Assembly: GCA_023333565.1 (NCBI GenBank)
Contig: JAJKFH010002068.1
Span: 372,001 to 436,000, forward strand
Direction: 5' to 3'
Origin: Puffinus mauretanicus
Taxonomy: Eukaryota > Chordata > Aves > Procellariiformes > Procellariidae
DNA: 64,000 nucleotides
The translations under genes and the position numbers were made by a program. The notes below the pieces were generated by a model. The model was not told where the DNA came from, ran no database searches, and saw only the letters and a program-made list of their open reading frames with translations. This document shows, piece after piece, positions 22,301 to 37,300 of this stretch. Positions within the stretch are counted from its first letter, which is position 1. Each line of letters begins with the position of its first letter.

Positions 22301-25300
22301 AAAAACTTTAAATAGTAGGATTTTTCCATAGGTTCTTGAACAGCATGCCGACTGCAGCCAGACCCTGCATTACACCACGGGGTCTCGTTTCTTGTTCTTT
22401 GTATCCAGCTAGATGCACTATTAGCATCTGCTGAATACTTTTTATTTTCATCTAGTTTGATCACTATTGTAGTCTCATTGCTGTAGAACCATCCCCAGAG
22501 CAGCAGTTCAGTGTCTTTCAAAGGAGCATTGGATGATGAGACTAGGCTCTGTCACGTGTTGACGTGGTGGCCAACAGACAGCATGAGACCTGTCTCAAGG
22601 GTTCTTTCCCTGCCAGCATGGGCAGAGGTGAGACTTTTTGGTGTGCAGGAAATGCATGACTGAGCCAGAGTTTTGTTCTATTTCTGATCAAAAACCAGTT
22701 AGTTTATTTAACTGTGTGGGTCTTTGCTGGAGCTCGCCAGGTGGAAGCTAAACATCCTGCTGGGGTCTCAGGGAGGGAGAGGGCATCGGTCCATGCTCCC
22801 ACAGGCTCCGAGTGACTTGATAGCCAAGACTGAATGGAATGTGTATATCTCTCTATATCAGAACTTGTTCGTAGAGAGGATGGCTGTGACATGCTTCAAA
22901 GCCCAAAGCTATCCACAGCATTTGTGTAGCAGTAGGTGTCCAGGGAGCCTGACCTCTGGCTGGAGCTTTAAGCAGCACTGAATCATAGAATCATAGAATC
23001 ATTTAGGTTGGAAGAGACCTTTAAGATCATTGAGTCCAACCGTAGAAATACCAGTCAGAAATAAGAATAAAATAACTTGTTCTGTGTCCTGTGTGGACAT
23101 AGCTGAAGCCACACGCACAGTCACAAACCAAGCACTGGAAGGGCTGCTCAGATGTTGCTGACCCAAAAAGGGACCCACTTAGCGATAGTGGAGACCACAG
23201 GCTAAGGCAGTGGGGTTCTGTTTTCCACAGTCTTAACAAGCTTTTATCAGATTTTTTTGTCATCGTGACCTGGAGTGGGCACAACCAAGTCTACAGTATC
23301 CATGTGGTACCTCAAACTCGTGGGCTGGATGAAAAGCCATGTCATTCAAATCAAAGGAACCGTCCCTGCTTTAACTAGGGGTTTGAGTGTTATCTTCATT
23401 TACGTACATCTATCACAAACTGGCAAATGGCTTATCTGTGTTCAGTCTGCTCTCTACTGATAGCTGAAGCCCTTTACGGCTGATAAAAAATTTACACATC
23501 TGTCTTCTCAGCATGCCTCTGGAGAGAAACCCTTTTGCTCAGCTGATGCAATGCTTTCTGAAAACAGGTTCCTTGAGCATTTAAATGACACTGTCCTAAG
23601 CTGTGTAGTGACGTAGGCATTTACAGTGCAGCACAAGGAAGCTCCAGAAAACAGTAGGAAAAAAGCCAACAACAGCAAAACCACATCCATCGCTTCTGCT
23701 CCCTCTCCTCTTAAAGTACTTCATTCTTTTCTCAGCTTACATATGAATATGCAAAGCCCTACAGAAAGCTGTGGTTTCTCAGCAGGCCCTGCTTTCATAG
23801 TCTGTGGTTCTAAGAACTCTGAGGCAGGAGAAACACCTTCCAAAGACTGAATCAGGATGCTGCAGGGCCTTCAAGAATTATTAGGAATGATGCTGGGGAC
23901 ATTTATGTCTCAGACAAATAAGGAAGGGGGAAAGGCGTGATAAGCTATAGGACTGAACATGTAAGAGCATGTTCAGTGAGTATATAAATCAGTATAAAGC
24001 AGATTCTACACGTGTCGTGAAACAGGATGACAGGGGGAATAAGGCTGTTGGGTATTACAGGTGGAGAGGACAGGATGGCAGACCAGGAATTGTAATGTCA
24101 GCCCACAGAAAACTGGGAGTTTGCTACACCGACCAGTGTTAGCTGTGGGTTGAAGCTGTCAGTCCTGTGTCCAGCTGTTGTACACTGCAGCACTGCACGA
24201 ATAGAAAGAGTAGGTTTGTTGCTCCCCAGCCAGGGCAAGAAAACATGGACTAAATAAATGCCTGAATCTCCACATTACTCTCTCTCAAAGGGAAGTTCCA
24301 GGTTCCGACTGACTCTGTCACTGCTAAGTGTCCAGAAATCCTCATCATTCTTACAGATAATACCTGTCAAGAAACAGATTTTGTTTATCTCTCCATACGT
24401 AAAATACATGGGGACGTAATGGTCTTTAAACGCTGAAGTTTTTAACTAGCCAAGTAGGAATTGCCACAATAGAGTGATACTGGATCTTCTATTCTACTTA
24501 ACGTTTACACAGCCAGGGCTTTGCATGCCAACGTTGCAAAAGACAATTCCCACTGAAATCTGAGAAGCACCAGTTTCTGTGTCTTTGCCGTTTACTCTCC
24601 TTTGCCATTGACTTCCTGTACAAAGGAGTCTATTGTTCGGTGCCTTACCCACTGCTGCATACATTAATTCCGTTCTTTCGTAGGGTTTGCTGTTCCCACT
24701 GCCCTTTGCTGGAATATGTTTGAGTTCCTTTCTGCTTTAGCAACAGCAGAATCTGCCAGATGGCTTTCTGTTATGTTTAGGCCAGGTGGTTTTGCAGGAC
24801 TGTGCTGCATTGAAAGCACCTCAATCACTGTATTTAACATTTCCCTTTCCCTTTCTTCTGGCTTTTCTTGTCTGTGTTTCATAAACTCTTTACGAGTTTG
24901 AATTGTAATTCTAGCAGATTTTACAGACTCGGTGGACTGACCTATTGCTAAGTGGTGAACCTACAGTGAACATGGAGATGCTGACACTGACACCTGAATC
25001 GATAATGACTGATTCTTCAGCATGGTGAGGGCAAGTTCTTCGTTGCCTTTGATGGATACTCAGCTAGTGTAAATCAGTATTCTTCATGTGATGTTAGAGG
25101 CATTACGCACTGATTTATGCTGGCTGATCATCTGGCATGGTTTGGTTTCTAGAGAAAGAAAAAACTGAGTGGGCATTAAAATTCCCATACTTTTCACTAT
25201 GAACTCCACTTCCCTGGGAAAATTCTGCACAAAACAGTTTCAGCTGCAAAGTACAAAAGTACTTTTCTTCCCATCCTGAGCTGTTAATGCCAGGGTTTCT

Positions 25301-28300
25301 CTGTGCAGTACGTGTGCAGGCAATACAGGTGCCGTGTCTTGATGGTGGACAATGGAACTGGGAAAAAAAATGAATCCTGCACTTATAGCTGACTGACTGA
25401 ATGCGCTGTTTAATTCCTAGCACCAGAGCCTGTGTCAGCCGTGCTGTACTGCTGGCATTAGGCGTCTGGCCAATATCATACTTAGTATTTGATGATACTG
25501 CATTCGTACCTTAAAGTTTTCATCAATTAAAAAGTCACAGCCGATGAGATCAAAGTAGCCCAGTTTGCGATCCAGTTTGTGCTTGGCTGCCAGGAAGCAC
25601 TGCAACATGATCTGCTGCATCCTTTTCTGAAAGGGAAGACAGGGAAGGGTCGTAACTGGTCATGGTGAGTGCCAAGGGCATAGGAGTCACTGTAAGTCAC
25701 AGGTGCCCTCTTGGTTTAGGGACATTTTTTCTTCCCCTGCCTCCGGCAGAGCTCCTCTCTAGACTTGGAAGGATGTTGAATTTTGCAGAACATATGTCCG
25801 TCCACTTTGAATTGATTGAAACCCCCTCTTGAACTTGGTTCTCCAGACTGCTGCGGTGGTGCGTGAAGGAACCTCGGCCCTTGTCCCTTGCTCAGAATGA
25901 GCTGTCTGCAGAATTTTTAGTGGTGTCCTTTCATTTAGTCGTGTGGGGGTACCTAGATGTGAGCTGAACACAGCCATTTCTGACAGTGATGACTCACAAC
26001 CCCCTCAAAGCTGTGCTGGACATAGTGTTTTAAAGAAGCCTGGTGAGCTACAGCAACTTGCAGTAGGTGATGCTAAGTTTAATTCAATTTGGAGTTGAAA
26101 TGCACAGTGGGGAATTTCTGCATGAAGAGAGATACCATAAAGTTGGCTGAACTTTCTGATCCCCTGAGAAACTTGACAAATTCAACTAGACTTGCTTCTG
26201 AGCTGTTTTTCTAAACAAAAACATATTTTAACAAAGTTTTTAGCTTTTTAATTTTTTTTGTATTTAAACTACAGCATTTCCAAAATGAACCTGAGAAAGC
26301 TGTGGCCTCTGCCCTTTTCATTTTCACCCCAGCAAGTCATGTAGAGAATTGATGCATCATTAGACTCAGGCTAATGAAATGAAATCTCAGGGACTCAGAT
26401 AATTTCTTCACTTTGTTTCTTCAGTCAGACAGGAAGATGGTAAGAAATCAAGCCAGTTGAGTCTTCTCATCTCTCCTCCATGACAAGAGAAGATCTAAGG
26501 CCTTGACATGATTTTCATGTGGCAAAATCAGATGGAAAGTGAAGGGTGAGACCAAGTCAGACAGGAAGGAGACCACCGAAAGTGTAGTCCCTTTCAGGGA
26601 CTTCAGGGCTAAAACCTGTCAGGCTGGAGAGCTCTCTAATGTGTACTTAATTTTTTAATGCAGGACCACAGCATTGGGCCAGGAATTGCATTTTTATAGC
26701 TAGCATGTACATTCTCTTTCTCAGCAGTTTACCCATTTTATTAAAATTAAACTCTTTGTGTCTTCACTTCTGTGTTTAGCATCTGCAGATAAATGGTTAC
26801 CATGGGACCATCAATACCTTCTCACTCAGTGTATGCGTTTCCTTGGGGGCTCCAGTGAGCTGACAGGTTTTCTCCCTATTTCTGTCACCCTAATTAGGCA
26901 GACTAGCACACCGTACACTTGCTTGCACTTACAGTAAACACAGTGAAAACCCAGTCTTTGGGGAGGCCGCTGGTTTTTCTGAACTTCTCATTAACGTAGC
27001 TGTTGAAGTGCTCCATCCGCCAGACTGTCTCATCTTTCAGCTGGCTGTACAGGGAGTTCTTCTTCTGCATGTACTGAGAGGTGGGGAAGCAGAGCAAGGG
27101 GAGGATTAGATTTCTGGCAGTGAAGAGTAACTGGGAACCAGCTTGCGTGGCAGACATCCAACTACCCTGAGTTGTTCCAGGCATTTGGAGTTGGGAAGAA
27201 CCCCAGGATCAAGTTATAGGGAATAGAGCCCCTCACTAGCAGAGCTAAACCTGAGCAAATGTGCTGACTCCCGTTATACAGCACTGCCACGGGCAGAAAC
27301 GTGCCTGACCCACATGGACATTGTAGAGACGATTACCCGAGGTCTCTGCCAAAACGGTGTTTTCTCTGCGTGTGTGTCTGTGCTACGCCTGGACCAGGGG
27401 CTGGCAGACGGGAGAGGTGCTTTCAAGTCGGAGTCATGATACTCTTTGGACTAAACCCGGTCCCAGTGCCTGTCTGCCTAGTACTCTCCTAGAGGAGAGT
27501 CCATCTGGGAGAGATGTAGGGATGTACCCCCAGAGGAAACCAAGGTGAGGGCTTCTCTCTTCCGCTGTCTCATTAATCCCTATGTCAGCTGGAGTTTATC
27601 GACAATGGGGTATGTTCGTTGTTCAATCAAAGGCAGGTCCCCTTTCCTGTGAAACAGCTGGGCTTGGCTGCAACTCCATCTGTGGGAGGGTTACTGTGGG
27701 CTTGCAAAGCTTCTGGTTAGTGATGCTGTCTCTGCTGCCTCTTGTCTTTTGGAAATACAGAAGGAAAATGGCTGATTCCAGGTGGGATAAAAGGGTGAGA
27801 AGGGAATGAGGGCAGAATCAACTGTAATTTGAAGAAGTCTGGCCTATTACCAGCCGCTCCTGTAAATCTCCTTTCCCTCCTCCCAGCAGGAACCCAGATA
27901 ATTTATGTTCTGCTAATAAACACCTGTCCTTTGTTTAATATCACTTGTGCCATGGGATCCTACCCGAGCACCTGAATTCCCGTGTGGATAGCTCTTTAGC
28001 TGAGCAAACAAACTATTCCAGGAAAACAAGTGGCACACTGATAATAGCATATATTGCAGGAAGCAGCTACAATCTGCTGTCCTGAACTGCACTTCTGCAG
28101 GAACCGTAAAACTCCAACCGAACTGGGCCTGTCTGATCCCTCTCTAGGGTGTATTTTGCTAGTTCTCAGAACACAGCATGACACTGGGAGGAGAGAAGGG
28201 CTTTAAAAGCAAACTGTTTTCTTCCTTCCGATTCTTTTAATTCTCTCTCATCAAGGGCCAGTTCTAACTGCTGAAGGGCCTCACTGGAAGCAAAAACGCA

Positions 28301-31300
28301 GGTAGATCTGAGCAAGGCAGGCTTCTATTTTGTATGAGAAGAGGTGTATGGGGGTACAAGCCAGAACAGTCTTGTTCTGTTACAGCTCTCATTTGAGAGG
28401 CAAGACGAGCAAAGATGGAGATTTAAGAATGATGGCTCTTGAAGAACACATCTGCATCTTACATCATTATCATTATTGTGTTTAAGCACAACAGGATCAG
28501 CAAAATCCGTAGCCAAGGTTAAGGCTCCTTTGTGCAAGGTAGCTGCAATCAAAGGCTTCTTGCCCTAAGAAGCTTATGGTCTACAGATACATGGGAGAAT
28601 AATGGCAGGAAAAAGAGGTCCAGGGAAAAAAGTTGTCAGGTTAAGAAGAGAACTGGTCCATGGCAGAGAACAGAACCTTGTCTGGTACTGCTTCTGTTCA
28701 GCCTTATTGCCATGCCTGACCATAAGCCCACGTCCGTTTCCTGGGTGCATGGATTTTGCATGCATGAGGCATTTATTTTTAGCCTTTCAAAAGTCTTTTT
28801 TGCTTCCCATCTCTGTCAACCGCACCCTCCCCTTCTTCTGGACTAAGCGCGCTTAGTTTACCTGATTGGTCAGATGAACAGTCAGATCATCAGAAGTGGC
28901 ATCATAATTGACACAGGTCAACCGGACGTAACCCTGGGCAAAAAACAGCACGTAGGGTGCTGTGCAGGCAACGAGGAGGTAAGATCGGACATCAAACTTC
29001 TTCCCTTCCAGGAGCAGAGGCTGCTGAATATACCTGTCAGAGCAGTATTTCAACACGCGTCACCAACAATTGCCATAATACATGGCAATTCAAAGCTCAC
29101 ACAAAACCCCACGGCCAGTTCAGTTCACACCGCAGAGCTGACCTCTTTGTCCCTTTTTCAGCGCTGGTTTTAAGGTCAATGGCAGCAGAGGGCGCTGGTA
29201 GGAGAGGTTAGAAATGCCAGGAACAGCTCCTTTCAAGAGGAGTAGTAGCTGTGCTGAGTCTCGGGAGCGGGAGATAATTAAAGATTTACTAATATTTACT
29301 GGAGAATATACGAAGTTTATGTCTGAACACAAAGAGCCCTTCATACAGCCCCATTGCTTTTATTGCCAGAGTGATGTAATCTGGGAATTGTTTCCCTTTA
29401 TCATCAAAGGTTGCTGGATGCCTACATAAGTAACAAGTATATGCTGTTAAAACAATCAATGCTAACAACAGTTTTCAAAGGAATATGGAACCTCATTCTT
29501 CAGAGCATAGGCCATTCCTCACCAACAGAAATCAAGATGAGATCCGAGATACGGTCCAACCACTTCTTCCCCTGGCACTGCTGCTTGTCCATGTCAAAGA
29601 CCACATGTTGGTCTAACTAAGGCCCTTGGTCTAATTTTGTCAGGTAGTCGTTGTTTTGCTCCATATACCAGCTGCTGCATAAACACAGTCTAACCTATTG
29701 CAGAAAGCCGGTAAGATCGTCATTCCAGTTCACCATTTTACAAATCTCTCTTACCCTTGTCAGTGAGGCCAACCCTTCCTTTGTTATGAAAAGAAATGTT
29801 TGGATGAACGTCAGCAGAGAATATTGCTTGCTTTGGCTAGGGCAGCTCTTGGCAAGGCTGCTGTGTTTCTTGCACGGTGAAGATGCCAAGCCACGATGGC
29901 AGCATGTCAGGGGCAGTGTGAGGAACTGGTATCACCGCTTTGCCAGGACATGCACTACGTGGCAAAATGTGCTTTTGCCATGCCAGTACTACAGCGTTGT
30001 CACGAGTGTATCACATTGTCATTGCTGGCATGTCATGACAATGCCAGGCAATGCCATGCATGTGTGGGCACCTCGAAGTTTAGAGTGCCCTGTATGCCTA
30101 GCTGTGCACAACAAAGGCAACATCAAAGGCATCTGGGAACTGCAGCTCCTAGGAGAAATAATGAAAACATCCTTTTTTCATTTCTCTTTGAAAGTTTTAT
30201 TCACTCATCTCAAAGCACTGAAGTGATTCGATTATAATGCATTCCTCAATTGAGGGAGGGACACTGAGGCAAAGGGAAGTCAAATTAATTGTGTAAACGT
30301 AAGCAAGTAACGTTCAGTAGCTGAAACTGTTCTCATGACTTCTGCTGCTTTATTTTTCCCTTCCTTTTTCTGCTGTTCTGCTACTCTACAAAACATTCAA
30401 GCAGTGGCTGAGAGGGTATATATTCTACAAAGAAGAACCTTCATGGTTCTTTTATTCATGCAAGGAATAAAAAATAAAACAACCCTAACCCAAAATTTTA
30501 GTGTCTGCTAGCCACTGCCTGTTCATTGAGGTACAGACTTTTGCAGCGTTGAGGCAGAGTTAAAAAGATATTTGGGAAGCTTTATTAGATTGCATGGAAC
30601 AGATATTGTAGCTGTATAATTTGTAAAATGCTAGCTTTGTATAAGAACTGGGATAATATCTAATTTAAATTGCTTTGCACAAGGCTTTATGTTTAGCATT
30701 CATGTACAGAACTGTAGCATCTGGCCTTTTGAAGTCATTCTTAAATTTCCAGACAAAGGTAAACTCAAATCTTTCTGATGACAAAGATCTACCTTGAAAT
30801 GACTGAAGTGCAGGACAGACTAACCAGAGAAACAGCCTCTCTCCCACAAAATGAAATCTCATAGGTTGATGAGATGTGGTGTAGCTGTATTAAATACCTA
30901 TGGAACCATTCAGCTCTCTGGGGCCAGTGTGCTTGATCAAGCACCCTACTCACGCACGAATTCCCAGGCTTCAGTCTCTACCTTTGCACTATTCTTGCCT
31001 GGGAAGCCTGGTATGGCAGCCTCTTATTGAGCAGGTATTCCTCAGTGCTGTGGAGCTTGGCTTGAAGGGTGTTGACAGCAGCGGGATTTTTAAGCAGGAA
31101 AATTCCTCGACCTTGGTTAGAGCAGCTTGGTTTGCAGATCCAAATCTGTTCTTCTGCAGAGAGAATGAGTCTATTATAGTAATGTGTGTGGGGTGAAACA
31201 CCGATGTGCCCATTAGTGGGCGCTGAAAACTGCTCACTTGAACGTATATACATACACGTGCGTATAGATAACAATTATTATTATTACTGTGTATACTTTA

Positions 31301-34300
31301 ATGAACATTTTAGAGGATCACATAGCTATTTAAATTGGTTGCCACCATGATTAAGACAACTCACCTTTGCAAAGCTCAAAAAAGGCATTTCTCTCATCTT
31401 TTAAGTCCAGACGAAAAGATTCTGGGAAGAATTCTTCCATCTTCAGTAACCTGTGGGAGAATCAAATACAAATTGAAAACCCTATCCAACACGTTCATTC
31501 CTCTGTTACTTTCAGAAAGGATGGTTGCGAGTAGAAACTTGAGAAATGGTGCTTTTTTTCTTGCTTGTAGACAGTTGTGTGTTGTATGTTCTTGCTGAGC
31601 TACCTCATCCCATAAACTGTCAAGAATATATGTTAACATTAAGACATTCTTCATATGCTCAGTTTTTTGAAAACTAGTTGAGATGGCTTCAGGTAACTAT
31701 GGTACAGCATTGCCATTTGGTTTTTTGGTAGGTCAAAAATATAGGAGCAGAAATGGCAATAAGCTTCTCTTGTATTTACAGTGTCTGAGGCACAAGAAGT
31801 TGTGGCCTTTCCAGTAGGACGATGTACCCAAAACAGGGGAATTACTATGAGTGTTGTCTTTGGGGGACCTGGCATTCCTACAACTCCAGACATAGAAAAA
31901 GAAGATATTCTGTCTCTGATATATGTACTTCTGGAAAAAAAGTGATTTTTCTAGAACATAAGAAAGAAATAAAGCCCCATATACTTTGTATCCTGTACTG
32001 TTATGCATCCAGAAGAAACCGGTCCTTCATTTATGTGCTCTCACTTTCTCTTGGCATGTTTCTGGTCAAGGTTCAAAGAGGTGAGAGTTCTTACTTGGAA
32101 TTAGAGCTCCTACTGATCTTTTTCATCTTCCGCTCTTGCTCTCTCAGGCAGCAGAGAAGCCCTATCTTACTGGTGAGGACTCCGTTGTTGGGAATCTGAT
32201 AGAGAAGCTGTTCACCTGTATGAGGGGAAAAAAAAAAGCTTGCCTTCATTGTCCCATGCAGCAGAAGCTGCAGGATGAAGCTGACTTTATCACTGTTGAC
32301 TTTCACCAATTTGCTTTAAGGCAGTAGTGACAACTCACAGAGCAATGAAATCGCTTGCTGTAACGTGTTTCTGTCCAACCTTGTAGCAGAGCAGACCGAC
32401 CTGATGGGGCATCCCTTGCCCACTCCAGAGATGCCACTGCCGTCACACCGTTCCAGCTGCAGAATTGCACGGAGACATAGCCTATCTGCACCGCCGAATA
32501 TTAGGCCAACCGCTGTAATGGTGCAGCCTGACAAATAGCCACCACGTTGCCGTCAGAGCTGGCGGGAGGGGAAGGGCGGCTGCTGTACGTGGCCTGCTAA
32601 GGAGCCGATAACGCACTCGCTCGGCCGTGATGCTCAGGCTTGCCAGGGCACAGGTCTTGACCAGCTCCCAGAAGTAAAAGAATTGCCCCAGGGGCTGTGC
32701 TTAGGGAGTTTTGTGTTTGTTACGCCCAGTCCCGCTCCGAGGGTGCCAGCCAGAGGCGTTGCTGTGGGAGTCCTTGATTCTGCGCTTTCCTGGTGGGAAA
32801 GCTGGCTGGGCCCTGTGAGAGGACGCACTGATGAGACAAAGGACAGGGCGCAGTTCAAAAAGTTGCTTGCTAATACAGCGGAGTAGTTTGGCTTTTAGTG
32901 ACTCTGTTCTCCCTCGATAGAGATAGCTGGGCCTGGGATGTGTGGGGTGACCCAGCCTGAGCTGACTTTACTTCTGTCTTCAAGCGCACCCTTCCTTCCT
33001 TTTCTCCTCTCCCCACCTCCACTGTGGGGAGCGTCTCTAAATGTGGTGCACCCCGTGTGCAAGGCCTAGGCTCGCGCTTGAGAGGTGCCAGAGGAGGCCC
33101 CTGTGCCCCCCCTATTGCAGCCTGTGCTCAAATCCAAAGAGGGAGGACCGCGTTTCCAAAGCGATTGTGGTGGTTTGTGTTTAAATCTCTGTACTGCTCG
33201 TTTCACCGTACTTACTTCATTTCAATGGTATCTTTTCTCCCAAAGCCGCTTTCTTGTCTAAAACCCTCTCTTTAATTACCGTGGCAATCCAGCCCTGATG
33301 TTCCTCTGAGGTCTGCCCAGAAGTTGAGGTTACCCGTTTCTCCGACCCCCAGGTGACGTCCTCTGCCCGGGGAGTCACAAGTCCAGCAGTCTCAAGTTTT
33401 TCCCAGTACCCTCTCCCCCTCAAGGCCCACAGGCACCTCTACCTTCTTTGAAATGGTAATAGGTCTCTCGGCACTTGATCTCACACCATTTCAGTGCATA
33501 ATCCTCTCTTCTGTTGTCATAGATACGCTGCCAGCCTCTGCTCTGGCAATAGGTGCTCACGCTGCATGTGGAAAACAAAATAGCAAAGTAGGCTCCCTTC
33601 TATCAACAAATGCTTAGTTAGCTCATATCCCTTGAACTCCTCATAATTTTCTCTGGGAGCCTGACCTAACATGCCCAGAAGCTGCTGGGTGGGGGATAAG
33701 GTGGGAAGCATTAATTGGAATGGCTGCTACTGGTCTGAACTTGAGAGGGTGGGGGGAGCAACGGAGGATGCTAAGAACATTGTGATTCAGCAGCTCTGAT
33801 GAGAACTTGTACCATTTCAGCAGGGTTTTTCCAATTAGGATGGAACGGGTACCCATGGAATAGAAATGTGCAGGGTCCAGTCTTAATACGGAGCCTCTCC
33901 GCTGAGGAGTTTAGGGAGGGATGAGAAGTAGCGATAGAAAAATCTGTTTGTAGACAAAACTATGGAAACATAGCAAGGAAAGTGCTGTTGCAGCAGAGAT
34001 TCTGTGGTGCTTGCTGGTGGCAATGTCTAGAGAAGAATGGCAATATGCTGCAAAGAACTCAGAAAGGAATGAATGGAACTTCTGATCTGACAATTTTTCT
34101 TGGGCAGAAATCTCTTCTTATTTTTCACTTGTTTTACATTTAGCACCACAGAATGTTGATCAACAACAGCGGTTCCTAGCTCTAGCGGTGATGCTAGCAG
34201 ATTTGCTGCATGGTGTAGCTAAGTGAGTTCTGAACAGCCCCAAGAGAGAAACTTTTGTTAAACAAATAGAAGTATTTTGTTTCTTTGCAAGATATAGTAG

Positions 34301-37300
34301 CTAGCTACTTTACCACAGGTGGCTTCCAGTGGATACTTCCTACGTGAATTATCTTTAAATGGTTCCCCAGGTGTACCACTCCAAAAAGACATCAAATCAA
34401 AGGCAAACTATCTGAGGCCTATGGATAATGGATAACACTGCATGACTTCATACATGGTCATACTATGTCATACTACTGTTCATATGAGTCTGCTGAGAGG
34501 ACCTACTTACAGCCCAGCTCCATTAGATCCACTGATGTAAAAATACGGTCCTGGTCCCATTGGTACTTTTGGTATCTCTTCTTCTGGCTGTTTTTCTTGA
34601 GCACATGCCTTACCCTGTGTTCTATTCTCATTAGACTTGGCTTTGTCAAGCTCCACTTCAGAGTTGGTAGAAGTAACTGCAAAATTGGAAATTGAGAAAC
34701 TTCAGATGATCTAGGACCTTCTCCATAAAATCCACGTCTAGAAAGACAGCTGTTACAGAAGAAAATACTGCAAGGTAAGGGACCGCTTCAGTTGGTTTTA
34801 TAGCCATCGCTAGGGGCGTTGTCTTAAAACAGTTCAGAAATTATTGCTAATGTAACCTGGTAGCAGGTACCATGGTATACCGAGTGGAAAAACAGAGGAA
34901 ATACAATAAAATAGGTAGTAGAAGGGAACATTCCAATCAGGCCTAGTCTGTCGATGCTAAATGGCGTTCTCCTACTTGGCAGGCCTCTGCTTCACAGGAC
35001 TTTCTCAGGTGTCTGGTCTAGGTGGGTCTCAGTTCTCCCCTAAGCTGAGCACAAATCATTCCAGCTATCCAGTGGAAAGCTGGGGGTGGCTTTGGGAGAG
35101 TCCGACAGACTGCAAGGTCTAGCGAGGTGTGGAGATACAAAGGGAGAAGGGCAAGAAGAGCCTCCTAAAAAGCGTTAGCCATACACTATACATTGAAACA
35201 GATGTTCTTTCAATTGTTAAAGCCTATAGGAATTTTGACAATCCCAGGACGTGACAGCTCTGAGGTCCCCCTGACAGGCAGTCTGGCACATGTGGAATGG
35301 TGACGATGACTGAAGGGGTGGGAGTGGGAAACACCCTGCTTCAAATTGGTAACTAATCACGTCAGGCTTGAGATGGTTCGGTTACTTATTCTCGGGTCCC
35401 AGGTCTCAAAAGATGGTGAATTTGTAGGGGTTAAGAATGTTTTTTTTAGTACAAGGTTAATGGGATCTGCCTAACCAGTAAGTGCTGCTGGGTTATTTGT
35501 GGAGGAGAATGTCAGAGCTTCTATCTAGCTTTAGCAGTTTGAAGAACTTCAACTTCTTGGCCTTCTAGGAATGATAAACTAAACTGAAAACATCACTTCC
35601 AGATCTTCCTCTGTGAAGAGGTTTCCCTGTATAATACATAGCGAAAGCTTTTCTTTTGCAAGGCAAAATGAGACTCCATGACTTTTCCCCACCACCCCCA
35701 TGCTTTGTCCATATTTCAGGTCTCTGATGTTCTTCATACAGCACAGACAATTCTCTGGTGCAGTCCCCAATCATGTCCTAACGCATAAAGATGCTTCAAA
35801 GCAGCTGAAGCAACTCAAGTACTGTCTCACCCTGACAGAGATACAGGCCGAGAATCATAGAATCATAGAATCATTCCATCAAGAGGTCTAACACTGTGCT
35901 TTCTAACGTATTTTTTTTTAAGTAAAGTAGCAAAACTTGTTCAGGGTCTTGCCTGATACAACTAGACTGTCATACGCCGTGGTACTGTTGGAAAAAAAAA
36001 TGGTATGTGAGAATTTCTGTCATCTGATCAATCTTCACATTGTTCAAATGTTCTCAGAATAGATTAACACATTATAATACATTATTATTATGTATTATAA
36101 TGACATTATAATACATAAACGAGATGAAGGACATTATCAGATTGGAACTTGAATCACATTTGGAAAGAATGGCCAGTAATGGGAAATTTTATTTTGAATA
36201 TGGTTGCTGCTAAAGGACTTCGGAAGAGCAAACCATATGTTTTCAGAAGTGGTGTCTGATGTAATGATGTCACCAGCCTCAAAACTATTGCTTGATTTAT
36301 CATCCATTATCTTGGTCTTAGCAAGAGAGTTCTATTCGTGGTCTGATTTCTTGGCGGGTGACTCATAGGAATTGTGAGTCTGGCACTGGCTTCAGAACAG
36401 CTCATGACTGCTTATAACTAGCATTTGGGATATTGATACCCAAATCACTGGCTCCAAACCTACAAAAAACATACATAGGCTTAATACTTCCTGGGGCTGA
36501 GAAACTATGCCTCTGGTTTCTCTTTGACTTGGCTGTGCACAAAACTTTTGAGAACAGTAAAGCCTGTGAATAGAAGAAAAAGTCCACTCTGCCCTAGTTC
36601 TGTTCCTACTGGAATGAGGTGGTAGCAGGGAAGGAGGGAGCAGGAAGCAAGCGGATTACAAGACTGGAGTTATCTACTCTTTGGACTGTTCTTTTATCGT
36701 TATTTGTTATAGGACATCCTGTGATCACATGAGTAAAAACTTCCATCTCAATGACAAAACTCTTTTGACTTAAGTGGAGCAAAGGTATTGGACGTTGTTA
36801 TCTCTCATTTTACAAGCACTCGTTTTCCGTCTGCGTTGCACTCCACCTAGGAACACAGGTGCAGTCCACAGTGAACTGTGTGCCCACTGCATTTCCCAGC
36901 AGGCTCCCACACCCGGTCCAGTTTGCTTTGGAATAAAGGAGGTAGACCGCAAACCCTTTGAGGCAGGACTCGCTTTAAATTTCTACTTCGTGTAGTACTT
37001 GGCACCAAAGGGTTCTTCTAACAGTAAAAGCCTTAGCGTTGTTACAAACTGCAGCATTATCAGTGCTAATCCCTGGACTCGTGCCTTGAATTTCCTCCTT
37101 AAATTAAAACCAAAACAAACCAAAAAAACACACTAAACAACCAGTTCAAACAAGCCAGGGCACAACGTCCGTGATGGAGAACACTGCCTCGGCAATGTCT
37201 TGTAACCAGCTGAAATGAGCTTTTCCCACAGTGAATTTCAAGCTGCCTGTTACTGTTTCTGTAAGACTACGCTTGCTCCTTGCAGGACGGTGGGACAGTT

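Noticed and set aside
29651..30226. 191-codon plus-strand open frame inside TTLL10 intron 7
   Set aside because: It overlaps a second open frame, has no recognisable domain and lies within an intron. Frames of this length are expected a few times by chance in 64 kb.
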